Positions 16,533 to 25,501 are shown, counted from the stretch's first letter. The stretch is 64,000 nt of DNA from Rhodopseudomonas sp. BR0M22 (GCF_010907035.1 NZ_QUMK01000015.1:1-64000); one strand, 5' to 3'. The notes: generated by a model from the sequence alone, not told the origin. Numbers and translations: made by a program.

Positions 16533-17345
16533 TCAAGCCGAAGGCGTGGTCGCCAGCGCGGCGAGATCGAAACGGTGGACGTCGTCCAGCAGCTCGCAGA
16601 ATGCGCCCGCGCCGTAATCGAGCAACAGCCGCCCCTTCTCGGCGGTCGCCGCGGAGGCGTCGCCGATGGCTCCGCTCGGATGCAGGTCCTCGGCGGCCCA
16701 GGCGAACGGCGCCGGACGCTGTGCCGACAGCCGGCGGTAGGTCTGCTCCATCGCCACGCTGGCAGGCTGAAAGTCGGCGATCCTATCGACCCGGACCAGT
16801 TCCGGCACATGCGCCAGCATGATCGAGGTCTCGGTCGCACCGCCATGGATGCCGTGGCGCAACTCATCGGCGGCGAACAGACCGTCGGGCAAACCGAACC
16901 GCGCCCAACCGGTGGTCACCACCAGCATCCGGTGCCGGGCGCGCAGCTCCTGCGCCACCAGGCCCATCGCGGCGCTGTTGCCGCCGTGACTTGTCACCAT
17001 CACCAGCTTGCGCACCCCCGCCCGTGCGACGCTGTCACCGATCTCGGTCCACAGCTTCAGCGCGCTCTCGGTCGACAGCGTCAGCGTGCCCGGAAACGAC
17101 AGATGCTCGGTCGACAGGCCGATTGCCTGCACCGGCAGGAAGGTGGCGGGGATGTCGGCCGGCAACCGCTCTCGCACCCGCGCCAAATAGGCTTCCGCAA
17201 TGGTGACGTCGGTCGACAGCGGCAGATGCGGCCCGTGCTGCTCTGTCGCGGCGAGCGGCAACACCGCGATCCAGCGCGACGGATCAGCGCCGGCGATCTC
17301 CGGCCAGTAAATCGCGCTCCAGTCGCGAGGCGGCAGCTTGGTCAT
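16533..17345 (-). CDS. Creatininase-family amidohydrolase
   Basis: 270 residues. Metal-binding landmarks of the family are present: PLAATEQHGPHLPLSTD (E, H and D ligands), SHGGNSAAMG and GGATETSIML. The family hydrolyses cyclic amides such as creatinine and N-formyl or pyrimidine-like intermediates in riboflavin/mycofactocin-type pathways; the substrate here is not evident. It is divergent from the NMT1-type ABC importer (130 bases between starts), so a nitrogenous heterocycle imported by that system is a reasonable guess. Confidence 0.87.
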   Translation of the reverse strand: MTKLPPRDWSAIYWPEIAGADPSRWIAVLPLAATEQHGPHLPLSTDVTIAEAYLARVRERLPADIPATFLPVQAIGLSTEHLSFPGTLTLSTESALKLWTEIGDSVARAGVRKLVMVTSHGGNSAAMGLVAQELRARHRMLVVTTGWARFGLPDGLFAADELRHGIHGGATETSIMLAHVPELVRVDRIADFQPASVAMEQTYRRLSAQRPAPFAWAAEDLHPSGAIGDASAATAEKGRLLLDYGAGAFCELLDDVHRFDLAALATTPSA

Positions 17346-17474
17346 CGGCGAAATGCGGGGTGACGGAGAAGTGGTTCAAATGCCGGCATTGTTTCGCTAT
17401 CAATCCTGAAACGCTCGAATCCGCGCCGCCCTGATGCCGCCATCATGGGCCAAAATGAACGACGGAGTCCAACC

Positions 17475-18611
17475 ATGAGCCCCGCTTTCCTGCTGCGAGC
17501 GTTAACCGGGGTGCTGCTGGCCGTCGCACTGGCGTCCCCCGTCCACGCCTCCGGCCATGGGGCGGAAAAGCCCGCAGCCGAAAAGCCGCCGGAACCGCCG
17601 CCGCGCCCGCCGATGCCCAAGAAGCCGCCGCCGCCGAAGGTGCAGCCGGTGCGCAAGGTGCCGGAAGGCGGGCTCGACAAGGTCTCGTTCGGCACCAACT
17701 GGGTGGCCGAAGCCGAACACGGTGGCTTCTTTCAGGCGGTCGCCGACGGCACCTACAAGGCCTACGGCCTCGATGTCAGCATCGTGCCGGGCGGTCCGAA
17801 CGTCAACAATCGTGCACTGCTGATCGCCGGCAAGCTCGACTTCTTCATGACGGCCAACACGCTGCAATCGTTCGACGCGGTGGCCAACAATGTGCCGGTG
17901 GTGGCGATCGCCGCGATCTTCCAGAAAGACCCGCAGGTGTTCCTGTCGCACCCGGAGTCGAAGGTCGAGACGTTGGACGATTTGAAGCCGCTGACGCTGT
18001 TCGTCTCAAAGGAAGGCATCGCCAGCTACTTCCAGTGGCTGAAGTCCGAATACGGCTTCAGCGAAGCCAAGGTGAAGCCCTACACCTTCAACCCGCAGCC
18101 GTTCATCATCGATCGCCGCAGCGCGATGCAGGGCTACGTCACCTCCGAACCATTCACCGTCGAGCAGGCCGCCAAGTTCAAGCCGAACGTCCTGCTGCTG
18201 GCCGATTACGGGCTCAACGGCTACTCGACGCTGATCGAAACCCGCCGCGATATGATCGACAAGAACCCCGAGATGATCCAGCGCTTCGTCGATGCCTCGA
18301 TCGTCGGCTGGTATCACTATTTGTACGGCGACAATTCCGCCGGCAATGCGATGATCAAGAAGCTCAATCCGGAAATGACCGACGCCATGCTGGCGTATTC
18401 GGTCGACAAGATGAAGCAATACGGCATCGTGGATTCCGGCGACGCCACCAAGAACGGTATCGGCGCGATGAACGACGACCGCTATGCTTCGTTCTTCGAC
18501 AAGATGGCGCGCGCCGGCGTGGTGCAACGCGGGCTGGATTTCCGCAAATCCTACACGCTGCAGTTCATCAACAAGGGCGTCGGCGTCGACCTGCGTCCGA
18601 CGCAGCAATAG
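17475..18611 (+). CDS. ABC transporter substrate-binding protein, NMT1/THI5-like
   Basis: 378 residues; start ATG after ACGGAG. A signal peptide (about 1-25, ending VHASGHG) is followed by an unusual proline/lysine-rich linker at 30-64 and then the binding fold (VSFGTNWVAEAEHGGFFQAV, VNNRALLIAGKLDFFM, PEMIQRFVDASIVGW). The NMT1/THI5 group binds pyrimidine precursors, taurine, nitrate-like or aromatic sulfonate ligands. First gene of an operon with its ATPase (8-base gap), permease and a hydroxyacid dehydrogenase. Confidence 0.9.
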   Translation: MSPAFLLRALTGVLLAVALASPVHASGHGAEKPAAEKPPEPPPRPPMPKKPPPPKVQPVRKVPEGGLDKVSFGTNWVAEAEHGGFFQAVADGTYKAYGLDVSIVPGGPNVNNRALLIAGKLDFFMTANTLQSFDAVANNVPVVAIAAIFQKDPQVFLSHPESKVETLDDLKPLTLFVSKEGIASYFQWLKSEYGFSEAKVKPYTFNPQPFIIDRRSAMQGYVTSEPFTVEQAAKFKPNVLLLADYGLNGYSTLIETRRDMIDKNPEMIQRFVDASIVGWYHYLYGDNSAGNAMIKKLNPEMTDAMLAYSVDKMKQYGIVDSGDATKNGIGAMNDDRYASFFDKMARAGVVQRGLDFRKSYTLQFINKGVGVDLRPTQQ

Positions 18612-18619
18612 CCGGCCAC

Positions 18620-19450
18620 ATGGCCACGTCGCCGCGACCGTCCGCTGCGGATGCCGACGCCACCGGGCCGGCGATCGAACTGCGCGGCGTCACCAAGACC
18701 TACCGCACCGGCACGCTGGCGCTCGGCCCGGTCGATCTCGACATCGACCGCGGCGAGTTCGTGTCGCTGCTCGGCCCATCCGGATGCGGCAAGTCGACAG
18801 CGCTGCGGATGATCGCCGGACTCGCAGCCCCCTCTTCGGGGCGGATCGAGGTCGGCACCGCATCGCCGCGGGGCCGCGGCGAACATCCGATCAGCTTCGT
18901 GTTTCAGGAGCCGACGCTGATGCCGTGGGCGAGCATCCGCCACAACGTCGCGTTGCCGCTGAAGCTGGCACATGTCGCCAGCGCCGAAATCGCCCGCCGG
19001 GTCGACGACGTGCTGGCGCGGGTCGACCTGTCCGAATTCGCCGAGGCGTTTCCGCGCGAACTGTCCGGCGGGATGAAGATGCGGACCTCGCTGGCGCGTG
19101 CGCTGGTGACGCGGCCGGACATTCTGCTGATGGACGAACCGTTCGCCGCGCTCGACGAAATCACACGCTTCCGCATCAACGACGATCTGCTGGAGCTGTG
19201 GCGCGAGCTGCAGATGACCGTGGTGTTCGTCACCCATTCGGTGTTCGAGTCGGTGTATCTGTCGCAGCGCGTGGTGGTGATGACGCCGCGCCCAGGACGG
19301 ATCGCGGCCACCTTCGATATCGACGCGCCGAAGGAGCGAGGCGAGGAGTTCCGGCTCTCGGCCGATTATGCGGCGCAGTGCCGGGAGGTTTCACGGGCGC
19401 TGGCGTCGGCCAGCGAAGGCGCCCTCTCCACCCGCGAGGCACAAGCATGA
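18620..19450 (+). CDS. ABC transporter ATP-binding protein (SsuB/TauB/ThiZ type)
   Basis: 276 residues. Walker A GPSGCGKST (52-60), Q-loop FVFQEPTLMPW, signature LSGGM (148-152) and Walker B ILLMDEP (168-174) are intact; the switch histidine is in FVTHSV. Typical of importers for taurine, alkanesulfonates, nitrate or pyrimidine precursors. The start is the ATG 8 bases after the binding-protein stop, and the stop overlaps the permease start (ATGA), so translation is coupled. Confidence 0.93.
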   Translation: MATSPRPSAADADATGPAIELRGVTKTYRTGTLALGPVDLDIDRGEFVSLLGPSGCGKSTALRMIAGLAAPSSGRIEVGTASPRGRGEHPISFVFQEPTLMPWASIRHNVALPLKLAHVASAEIARRVDDVLARVDLSEFAEAFPRELSGGMKMRTSLARALVTRPDILLMDEPFAALDEITRFRINDDLLELWRELQMTVVFVTHSVFESVYLSQRVVVMTPRPGRIAATFDIDAPKERGEEFRLSADYAAQCREVSRALASASEGALSTREAQA

Positions 19451-20271
19451 GCGCCCTGCCTGCCTCGCGTGACGACGCGTCACCTCTGAGCGCCCGCGCC
19501 GGGCTGCGTGTCGCGCTCCCGATCGTCGTCCTGATCGCCGCGATCGTCGCGTGGGATCTGGTGGTGCGGCTCAATCAGATCCCGCCTTATGTGCTGCCGG
19601 GACCGCTCCTGGTCGCTTCGACGCTGATCCAGGACTGGCCGGTGCTGTTCGGCTCGCTGCTGACAACGCTATGGACCACGCTGGAAGGCTTCGTCGCCGC
19701 CGCGGTCGGCGGCATCGCGCTGGCGCTGCTGTTCAACCAGTCGCGGCTGCTCGAATACTCGCTGTTTCCCTATGCGGTGGTGCTGCAGGTGACGCCGGTG
19801 ATCGCGATCGCGCCGCTGCTGCTGATCTACCTGCCGCAGGAAACCGCGGTGATCGTCTGCGCCTGGATCGTCGCGTTCTTTCCGGTGCTGTCCAACACCA
19901 CGCTCGGCCTCAACTCGGTCGACCGCAATCTTACCGGGCTGTTCCGGCTGTACGGCGCCTCGCGCTGGCAGACGCTGCTGCGGCTGAAGTTGCCGGCGGC
20001 GCTGCCTTACATCCTCGGTGGCCTGCGCATCGCCGGCGGATTGTCGCTGATCGGCGCCGTGGTGGCCGAGATCGCGGCGGGCTCGGCCGGCGCCGGCTCC
20101 GGGCTCGCGTACCGGATTGCCGAATCCGGATACCGGCTCAACATTCCGCGGATGTTCGCCGCATTGCTGTTGCTATCGACGGCGGGCATTGTGATCTATC
20201 TGCTGCTGGCGCTGCTGTCGCATCTGCTGCTGCGGCGCTGGCACGAAAGCGCGTTGGGAAAGGATAATTGA
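19447..20271 (+). CDS. ABC transporter permease (SsuC/TauC type)
   Basis: 274 residues with about six membrane helices (first at 20-40). The cytoplasmic EAA-like loop is GLFRLYGASRWQTLLRLKLPAALPYILGGLRIA, which docks on the ATPase. It forms a homodimer with two ATPase copies and the NMT1-type binding protein. Its TGA shares a base with the ATG of the following dehydrogenase, showing that the dehydrogenase belongs to the same transcription unit. Confidence 0.92.
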   Translation: MSALPASRDDASPLSARAGLRVALPIVVLIAAIVAWDLVVRLNQIPPYVLPGPLLVASTLIQDWPVLFGSLLTTLWTTLEGFVAAAVGGIALALLFNQSRLLEYSLFPYAVVLQVTPVIAIAPLLLIYLPQETAVIVCAWIVAFFPVLSNTTLGLNSVDRNLTGLFRLYGASRWQTLLRLKLPAALPYILGGLRIAGGLSLIGAVVAEIAAGSAGAGSGLAYRIAESGYRLNIPRMFAALLLLSTAGIVIYLLLALLSHLLLRRWHESALGKDN

Positions 20272-21257
20272 TGCCGGGGGAAACGGGCGCGTCCGAGCTG
20301 ATCGATCTGTTGATCTATGGCCCGCGCAAACAGGTGATCGATGACGGCTTTCCGGACGGCTATGCGCTGCACCGATGCGAGCGCGCGAACGACCTGGAAA
20401 GCCTGAGCGACGACGTCCGTGGCCGCATCCGCGGCATCGCCGTCACCGGCCTGGTGCCGACCGGCGCCGCCATGCTGGAGCGCTTTCCGAAACTCGAGAT
20501 CGTATCGAGCTTCGGCGTCGGCTACGACCATGTCGACGCCGCCTGGGCGGCCCAGCACGGCGTGATCGTCACCAACACCCCCGACGTTCTCACCGAGGAA
20601 GTCGCCGATACTGCGCTGGGGCTGCTGATCGCCACCTTGCGCGAGTTCATCCGCGCCGACAAATACGTCCGTGACGGCCTATGGCAAACGCAGGATTATC
20701 CGCTCAGCACCGGGTCGCTGCGGGACCGCAAGGTCGGCATGGTCGGGATGGGGCGGATCGGCCAGGCGATCGCCCGCCGGCTCGACGCCTCGCTGGTGCC
20801 GGTGGTGTATCACTCGCGCAATCCGGCGCCCGGCGTCGCCTACCAGCACTATCCGAACCTGATCGAGATGGCCAAGGAGGTCGACACCCTGGTGGTGATC
20901 ACGCCGGGCGGCCCCACCACTGCCAAGCTGATCAACGCCGAGGTGCTCGATGCGCTGGGGCCGCGCGGCGTGGTGATCAACGTCGCACGCGGCTCGGTGA
21001 TCGACGAAGCCGCACTGATCGCCGCACTGAAATCCGGCAGGACCCTCGCCGCCGGCCTCGACGTATTTGCGACCGAACCGAACGTTCCGGAAGAGCTGCG
21101 AACGATGGCGAATGTCGTCCTGCTGCCGCATATCGGCTCGGCCTCGGTGGTGACGCGCAACGCCATGAATCAGCTCGTCGTCGATAATCTGAAGGCTTGG
21201 TTCTCAGGCCGGCCGCCGCTGACGCCGGTGGCCGAAACACCGGTGAAAGGCCGCTGA
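20271..21257 (+). CDS. D-2-hydroxyacid dehydrogenase (glyoxylate/hydroxypyruvate reductase type)
   Basis: 328 residues from the ATG at 20271, which overlaps the permease stop and follows GGAAAGGA. NAD(P)-binding loop GMGRIGQAIARRL; catalytic arginine in VINVARGSVIDE, glutamate in DVFATEPNVPEEL and histidine in LLPHIGSAS complete the R-E-H triad. Members reduce glyoxylate, hydroxypyruvate or other 2-oxoacids. Being the fourth gene of the importer operon, it may act on a product of the imported compound, or the association may be regulatory only. Confidence 0.9.
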   Translation: MPGETGASELIDLLIYGPRKQVIDDGFPDGYALHRCERANDLESLSDDVRGRIRGIAVTGLVPTGAAMLERFPKLEIVSSFGVGYDHVDAAWAAQHGVIVTNTPDVLTEEVADTALGLLIATLREFIRADKYVRDGLWQTQDYPLSTGSLRDRKVGMVGMGRIGQAIARRLDASLVPVVYHSRNPAPGVAYQHYPNLIEMAKEVDTLVVITPGGPTTAKLINAEVLDALGPRGVVINVARGSVIDEAALIAALKSGRTLAAGLDVFATEPNVPEELRTMANVVLLPHIGSASVVTRNAMNQLVVDNLKAWFSGRPPLTPVAETPVKGR

Positions 21258-21259
21258 CC

Positions 21260-21943
21260 ATGTGGCGCGCGTTCGGCATAGCGATCCTGGCGGCGCTGCT
21301 GGCGACCGCCGCGGCAGCACAGGACGCAGCCACGATGAAGAAGGACATGGTCGGCCAGTGGGAGCTGTCGACCACCGAACGCAGCAAGACCTGCGTCGTC
21401 ACGCTGTCGTCCGAGCCGGCGCCCCAGGGGCTGAAACTGACGCTGGAGCCCGACTGCGCCAATTCCCTGCCCTTCACCAAGGCGATCGCAGCCTGGGACG
21501 TCAAAGGGCTCGACATCCTGAGGTTCGAGACCGCCGAAGGCGGCTTGGTGATCGACTTCACCGAGGTCGAAAGCGGCATCTTCGAAGGCCACCGCGACGG
21601 CGAAGGAATCTACATCCTGCAGAATCTGGTGGCGGCCCGGTCGCTCGCCAAATCGATGGAGCAGATGATCGGCGACTGGACCATGGTGCGCGGCAACGGT
21701 CGCCAGGTCTGCGGACTGACCTTGACCAATACCGAAGCCGGCCCCGATAACTTCCAGGCATTCCTGAAACCGCGCTGCGACCCGCAGGTGGTCAGTTTCG
21801 GACCGACGATGTGGCGGCTCGAACACGGCGCGATGCTGTTGGTCGCGCCGAACGGAGCTACCTGGCGGTTCGAGGCGGACGACAATGCGCAATGGCGCAG
21901 GGTGCCCGACAGCACCGACCCGCTGATCATGCTGCGGCAGTGA
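21260..21943 (+). CDS. Exported protein with two Inh (AprI-type) domains
   Basis: 227 residues, starting 3 bases after the dehydrogenase stop with GAAAGG upstream. Signal peptide 1-20 (WRAFGIAILAALLATAAAA). Two tandem copies of one beta-barrel-like module follow: MVGQWEL...C45...C66 and MIGDWTM...C151...C173, each with G-x-W, a cysteine pair and a late G-x-x-x-x-F. The module resembles the AprI/Inh inhibitors of serralysin-type metalloproteases, which are periplasmic. No protease gene is near, so protease inhibition is uncertain; the repeat of the domain is the unusual point. Confidence 0.78.
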   Translation: MWRAFGIAILAALLATAAAAQDAATMKKDMVGQWELSTTERSKTCVVTLSSEPAPQGLKLTLEPDCANSLPFTKAIAAWDVKGLDILRFETAEGGLVIDFTEVESGIFEGHRDGEGIYILQNLVAARSLAKSMEQMIGDWTMVRGNGRQVCGLTLTNTEAGPDNFQAFLKPRCDPQVVSFGPTMWRLEHGAMLLVAPNGATWRFEADDNAQWRRVPDSTDPLIMLRQ

Positions 21944-21994
21944 TCTCTTCGGATGCTGGCGATGCTTTCAGTGCGTAACAATCCCCGCTGACTG

Positions 21995-22016
21995 CCGGCG
22001 GCGGTCACGCCGCCGG
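21995..22016. terminator. Hairpin between convergent Inh-domain and gabD genes
   Basis: Perfect 9-bp stem CCGGCGGCG/CGCCGCCGG with GTCA loop, between two convergent genes. There is no clear T-run on either side, so it is a likely but not classical terminator. Confidence 0.55.
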
Positions 22017-22041
22017 AGCCGTCCGCATCAACCGGTGCGCC

Positions 22042-23535
22042 TCAGATCCCTGCCATCATCACGTATTTGATCTCGACATATTCTTCGATGCCGTGATGCG
22101 AGCCTTCGCGGCCGAGGCCGGATTCCTTGACGCCGCCGAACGGGGCGACTTCGGTGGTGATCAGGCCGGTGTTGACGCCGACCATGCCCGACTCCAGCGC
22201 CTCGGCAACGCGCCAGACGCGGCCCAAATCGCGGGCGTAGAAATAGCTGGCGAGGCCGAACGGCGAGGCGTTAGCGAGCTTGATGACTGCGGCCTCGTCC
22301 TTGAAGCGGAACACCGGCGCCAGCGGGCCGAAGGTTTCTTCATGCGCCACCAGGGCGTCGGGCCTGACATCCGCCAGCACGGTCGGCTCGAAGAAGGTGC
22401 CGCCGAGCGCGTGGCGCTTGCCGCCGGTGATCACCTTGGCGCCGTTCGCCAGCGCGTCCGCAATGTGCCGCTCGGTCTTCTCGACGGCGGCGTCGTTGAT
22501 CAGCGGCCCTTGGGTCACGCCCTGCTCGGTGCCGTTGCCGACCTTCATCGCCTTGACCTTGGCGGCGAGCTTCTCGACGAAGGCGTCATAGACGCCGTCC
22601 TGCACGTAGAGCCGATTGGCGCAGACGCAGGTCTGGCCCATGTTGCGATATTTCGACACCATCGCGCCGTCGACCGCGGCGTCGATATCGGCATCGTCGA
22701 ACACGATGAACGGCGCATTACCGCCGAGTTCGAGACCGAGCTTCTTCACCCCGGCGGCGGACTGCTTGTAGAGAATCTTGCCGACCTCGGTGGACCCGGT
22801 GAAGCCGACGAACCGCACCGCCGGATGCTCGCAGAACACTTTGCCGATCGGCGGCGCATCGCCGGTGACGATGTTGAACACGCCCTTCGGGATGCCGGCC
22901 TTCTCGGCCAGCGCCGCCAGCGCCAGCGCCGAGAACGGCGTCTCTTCGGCCGGCTTCAGCACCACGGTGCAGCCGGCCGCAAGTGCCGGCGAGACCTTGC
23001 GGGTGATCATCGAGTTCGGAAAATTCCACGGCGTGATCGCGGCGCAGACGCCGATCGGCTGCTTGATGGCGATCAGGCGGGCGTCGGGGCGCTGGGTCGG
23101 AATGGTTTCGCCATAGACCCGCCGCGCCTCCTCGGCGAAGAACTCGATATAGGCGGCGCCGATATCGACCTCGCCGAGCGCTTCCGTGAGCGGCTTGCCC
23201 TGTTCGCTGGTGAGAATCAGCGCCAGATCCTCGCGATTGGCGATGATCAGTTCGAACCATTTGCGTAGGATATTGGAGCGCTGCTTGGCGGTGAGTTTGG
23301 CCCAGGCCGGAAACGCGCGTTCGGCGGCTTCCACCGCGGCAGTTGCTTCGGCAGCGCCGAGGCTCGGGATAAGGCCGATTTCGCCGCCCGTCGCCGGATT
23401 GGTGACGGCAATCGACCCGCTGCCGGTCCAGGCGCCGTCGATGTAGCACTGCTCACGCAGCAAGGAGGGGTCGTTCAGACGATCGCGCAGCGCTGCGGAT
23501 TGAGCGGCAGTACGGGCGGCGGCGGTAGGGGACAT
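22042..23535 (-). CDS. gabD: Succinate-semialdehyde dehydrogenase, NAD(P)-dependent
   Basis: 497 residues, full length. Aldehyde dehydrogenase landmarks: ITPWNFPNSM, FVGFTGSTEVG, catalytic base E269 in LGLELGG and nucleophile C303 in GQTCVC, with C305 two residues on, the cysteine pair seen in succinate-semialdehyde dehydrogenases. Oxidises succinic semialdehyde to succinate in 4-aminobutyrate breakdown; related glutarate-semialdehyde activity is possible. No gabT aminotransferase is adjacent. Confidence 0.92.
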   Translation of the reverse strand: MSPTAAARTAAQSAALRDRLNDPSLLREQCYIDGAWTGSGSIAVTNPATGGEIGLIPSLGAAEATAAVEAAERAFPAWAKLTAKQRSNILRKWFELIIANREDLALILTSEQGKPLTEALGEVDIGAAYIEFFAEEARRVYGETIPTQRPDARLIAIKQPIGVCAAITPWNFPNSMITRKVSPALAAGCTVVLKPAEETPFSALALAALAEKAGIPKGVFNIVTGDAPPIGKVFCEHPAVRFVGFTGSTEVGKILYKQSAAGVKKLGLELGGNAPFIVFDDADIDAAVDGAMVSKYRNMGQTCVCANRLYVQDGVYDAFVEKLAAKVKAMKVGNGTEQGVTQGPLINDAAVEKTERHIADALANGAKVITGGKRHALGGTFFEPTVLADVRPDALVAHEETFGPLAPVFRFKDEAAVIKLANASPFGLASYFYARDLGRVWRVAEALESGMVGVNTGLITTEVAPFGGVKESGLGREGSHHGIEEYVEIKYVMMAGI

Positions 23536-23664
23536 CGAAGACTCCGGCGTGGCTGGTGGATCGCAGGCGGGACCACGATGGGCCCCTGTCGCCGGTCAAT
23601 ATAGGAGGAGATCGCTCCGAGCACAGGGCCGGCGCCATCATGCGCCTCCCTCTGCAACAGCATC

Positions 23665-23684
23665 GCACCTGCGAACGCAGGTGC
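23665..23684. terminator. Perfect 9-bp palindrome between small ORF and gabD
   Basis: GCACCTGCG and CGCAGGTGC separated by AA, 12 bases downstream of the stop of the small minus-strand gene and 130 bases before gabD. It could terminate the small gene's transcript or bind a dimeric regulator of gabD; no T-run favours the second slightly. Confidence 0.4.
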
Positions 23685-23696
23685 CCCACAACGAAT

Positions 23697-24026
23697 TCAG
23701 GCAGCGCCGGCGATCCAGGTGCTGCGCAGATTGATCATGCGTTCGGCGGCGGTGCGGGCATGAGCCCGGGACGTGGTGGCGCAAACGCGATATTCCAGCT
23801 CGGGGAACGGCTGCACCCCGCGCCGACCGAACCAGGACCCGATTCGGCCCGATTTGGCCGAAAGCTGCGCCAGCGCGACCGCGAGATTGTCGACCGCCTC
23901 GAATCCGTACAGCGCGCCGGTCTGCGCGTATCGCACTTCATAGATCCCCGGACTGATCGGCGCCTCGATATTGCCGCCGCGGCCGGGCTGCGGATAGCGC
24001 TTCCAGTCACTCCAGGTCGGGATCAT
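23697..24026 (-). CDS. Small conserved-looking protein with degenerate GIY-YIG-like pattern
   Basis: 109 residues; ATG at 24024-24026 with GGAG upstream. The sequence has PGIYEVRYAQTGALYGFEAV in the middle and TSRAHARTAAERMI near the end. The GIY, the YGF about ten residues later and a late glutamate are spaced as in GIY-YIG nuclease domains, but the second motif is altered and the catalytic arginine is not evident, so this may be a non-nuclease relative or a chance likeness. Codon usage and GC at third positions look like those of real neighbours. It is upstream of gabD on the same strand (161 bases) and divergent from the hydrolase gene. Confidence 0.65.
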   Translation of the reverse strand: MIPTWSDWKRYPQPGRGGNIEAPISPGIYEVRYAQTGALYGFEAVDNLAVALAQLSAKSGRIGSWFGRRGVQPFPELEYRVCATTSRAHARTAAERMINLRSTWIAGAA

Positions 24027-24266
24027 CTCGGTGCTCCAGGCGAGGGCGTCGCAACTTTGAGTTGGACGTTGGCTGCCGCCGCGAGGTTCAACACTGCGGC
24101 GACTTTGTGAACGCCACGCCACCCCGTTCGTTCCCGGCACGAAATCGTCGTCGCTCGCAAATGCGAGACTTTGTCGCTCGACCTCGTTATCGCTTGCGGA
24201 GCGGAACCGCTCGGTGAAAAATCCGGCCGCTTTTAGAAACTGCCAGCCAAACAAGGGAGGACGAAC

Positions 24267-25454
24267 ATGCAGAGCAGCAACCAGATCGATCAAAGCTTGC
24301 GACAGATGAGCGAGCGCGGGGATATCCCCGGCGTGGTGGCGATCGCCGGCAATTCGAAGGAGGTCCTGTATCAGGGCGCGTTCGGCAAGCGCGATCTGTC
24401 GAAACCCGAGCAGATGACCACCGACAGCGTGTTCTGGATCGCGTCGATGACCAAGGCGATCACGGCTGCTGCAGCAATGCAGCTCGTCGAGCAAGGCAAG
24501 CTGTCGCTTGACGAACCGATCGGCAAGGTGCTGCCCGATCTCGCCGAACCGCTGGTGCTCGACGGATTCGACGCCGACGGTACGCCGAAGACCCGGCCGG
24601 CCAAATCTCCGATCACGCTGCGGCAATTGCTCACCCACACCGCCGGCTTCTGCTACGACATGTGGAACGCCGACATGGTGAAGTACATGGAGCGGCACGG
24701 CATCCCCGGCATCATCGGCTGCCAGGAAGCCGCGCTGAAGACGCCGCTTGCGTCCGATCCGGGCACGCGCTGGGAGTACGGCATCAACATCGACTTCGCC
24801 GGCAAGGCGGTCGAAGCGGCCAGCGGCATGAAGTTGGACGCGTATTTGCGCGATCATCTGTTCGCGCCGCTCGGCATGACCGACATCGGCTTCAAGATCA
24901 AAGATGAACAACGGAAGCGGCTGGTCGCGGTGCATGCCCGCGGCGAGGATGGCTCGCTGTCGCCGATCCCGTTCGAGGTCGCGCAGGAACCGGAATTCCA
25001 CATGGGTGGCGGCGGCCTCTACGGCACCGCGGCGGACTATCTGAAGTTCACCCAGATGATCCTCAACAAGGGCCGCGGCAACGGCAACCAGGTGCTGAAG
25101 CCCGAGACCGTGGCGATGATGGGCCAGAACCACATCGGTGATCTCAACGTCACCAAGTTGAATTCGGCGATCGCCTTCGCCACCAACGACGTCGACCTCT
25201 ATCCCGGCATGACCAAGAAGTGGGGCCTCAGCTTCCTGATCAACACCGAGACGACCCCGGAAGGCCGCAGCCCCAATAGTCTCGCCTGGGCCGGCCTCGC
25301 CAACACCTATTTCTGGATTGATCCGGCCCGCGATGTCAGCGGCGTGATCCTGATGCAGGTGCTGCCGTTCGCCGATGCCAAGTGCCTGGAGGCGTTCGCA
25401 GCCTTCGAGCAAGGCGTCTATGCCGGCCTCGGCGCCGACCAGCAGGCGGCCTAA
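24267..25454 (+). CDS. Serine hydrolase, beta-lactamase/class C fold
   Basis: 395 residues, start ATG after GGGAGG. Active-site SxxK is SMTK in FWIASMTKAIT; the YxN-type tyrosine is in WEYGIN; the third motif is HMGGGGLYGTAADY. The family covers esterases, 6-aminohexanoate-dimer hydrolases and D-aminopeptidases. No signal peptide is seen, so it is probably cytoplasmic and more likely an esterase than a cell-wall enzyme. Single gene followed by a GC-rich hairpin. Confidence 0.9.
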   Translation: MQSSNQIDQSLRQMSERGDIPGVVAIAGNSKEVLYQGAFGKRDLSKPEQMTTDSVFWIASMTKAITAAAAMQLVEQGKLSLDEPIGKVLPDLAEPLVLDGFDADGTPKTRPAKSPITLRQLLTHTAGFCYDMWNADMVKYMERHGIPGIIGCQEAALKTPLASDPGTRWEYGINIDFAGKAVEAASGMKLDAYLRDHLFAPLGMTDIGFKIKDEQRKRLVAVHARGEDGSLSPIPFEVAQEPEFHMGGGGLYGTAADYLKFTQMILNKGRGNGNQVLKPETVAMMGQNHIGDLNVTKLNSAIAFATNDVDLYPGMTKKWGLSFLINTETTPEGRSPNSLAWAGLANTYFWIDPARDVSGVILMQVLPFADAKCLEAFAAFEQGVYAGLGADQQAA

Positions 25455-25463
25455 CAGGCTCTC

Positions 25464-25501
25464 GCGCCGCCGGCGGGGTCGCAATGCCTCGCCGGCGGCG
25501 C
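25464..25501 (+). terminator. Hairpin after serine hydrolase
   Basis: Perfect 12-bp stem GCGCCGCCGGCG/CGCCGGCGGCGC with a 14-base loop, starting 9 bases after the stop codon. No T-run follows. Confidence 0.55.

Noticed and set aside
23697-25484. 595-codon minus-strand frame through the serine hydrolase region
   Set aside because: Only its last 110 codons look like protein; the rest is the antisense of a well-formed hydrolase.
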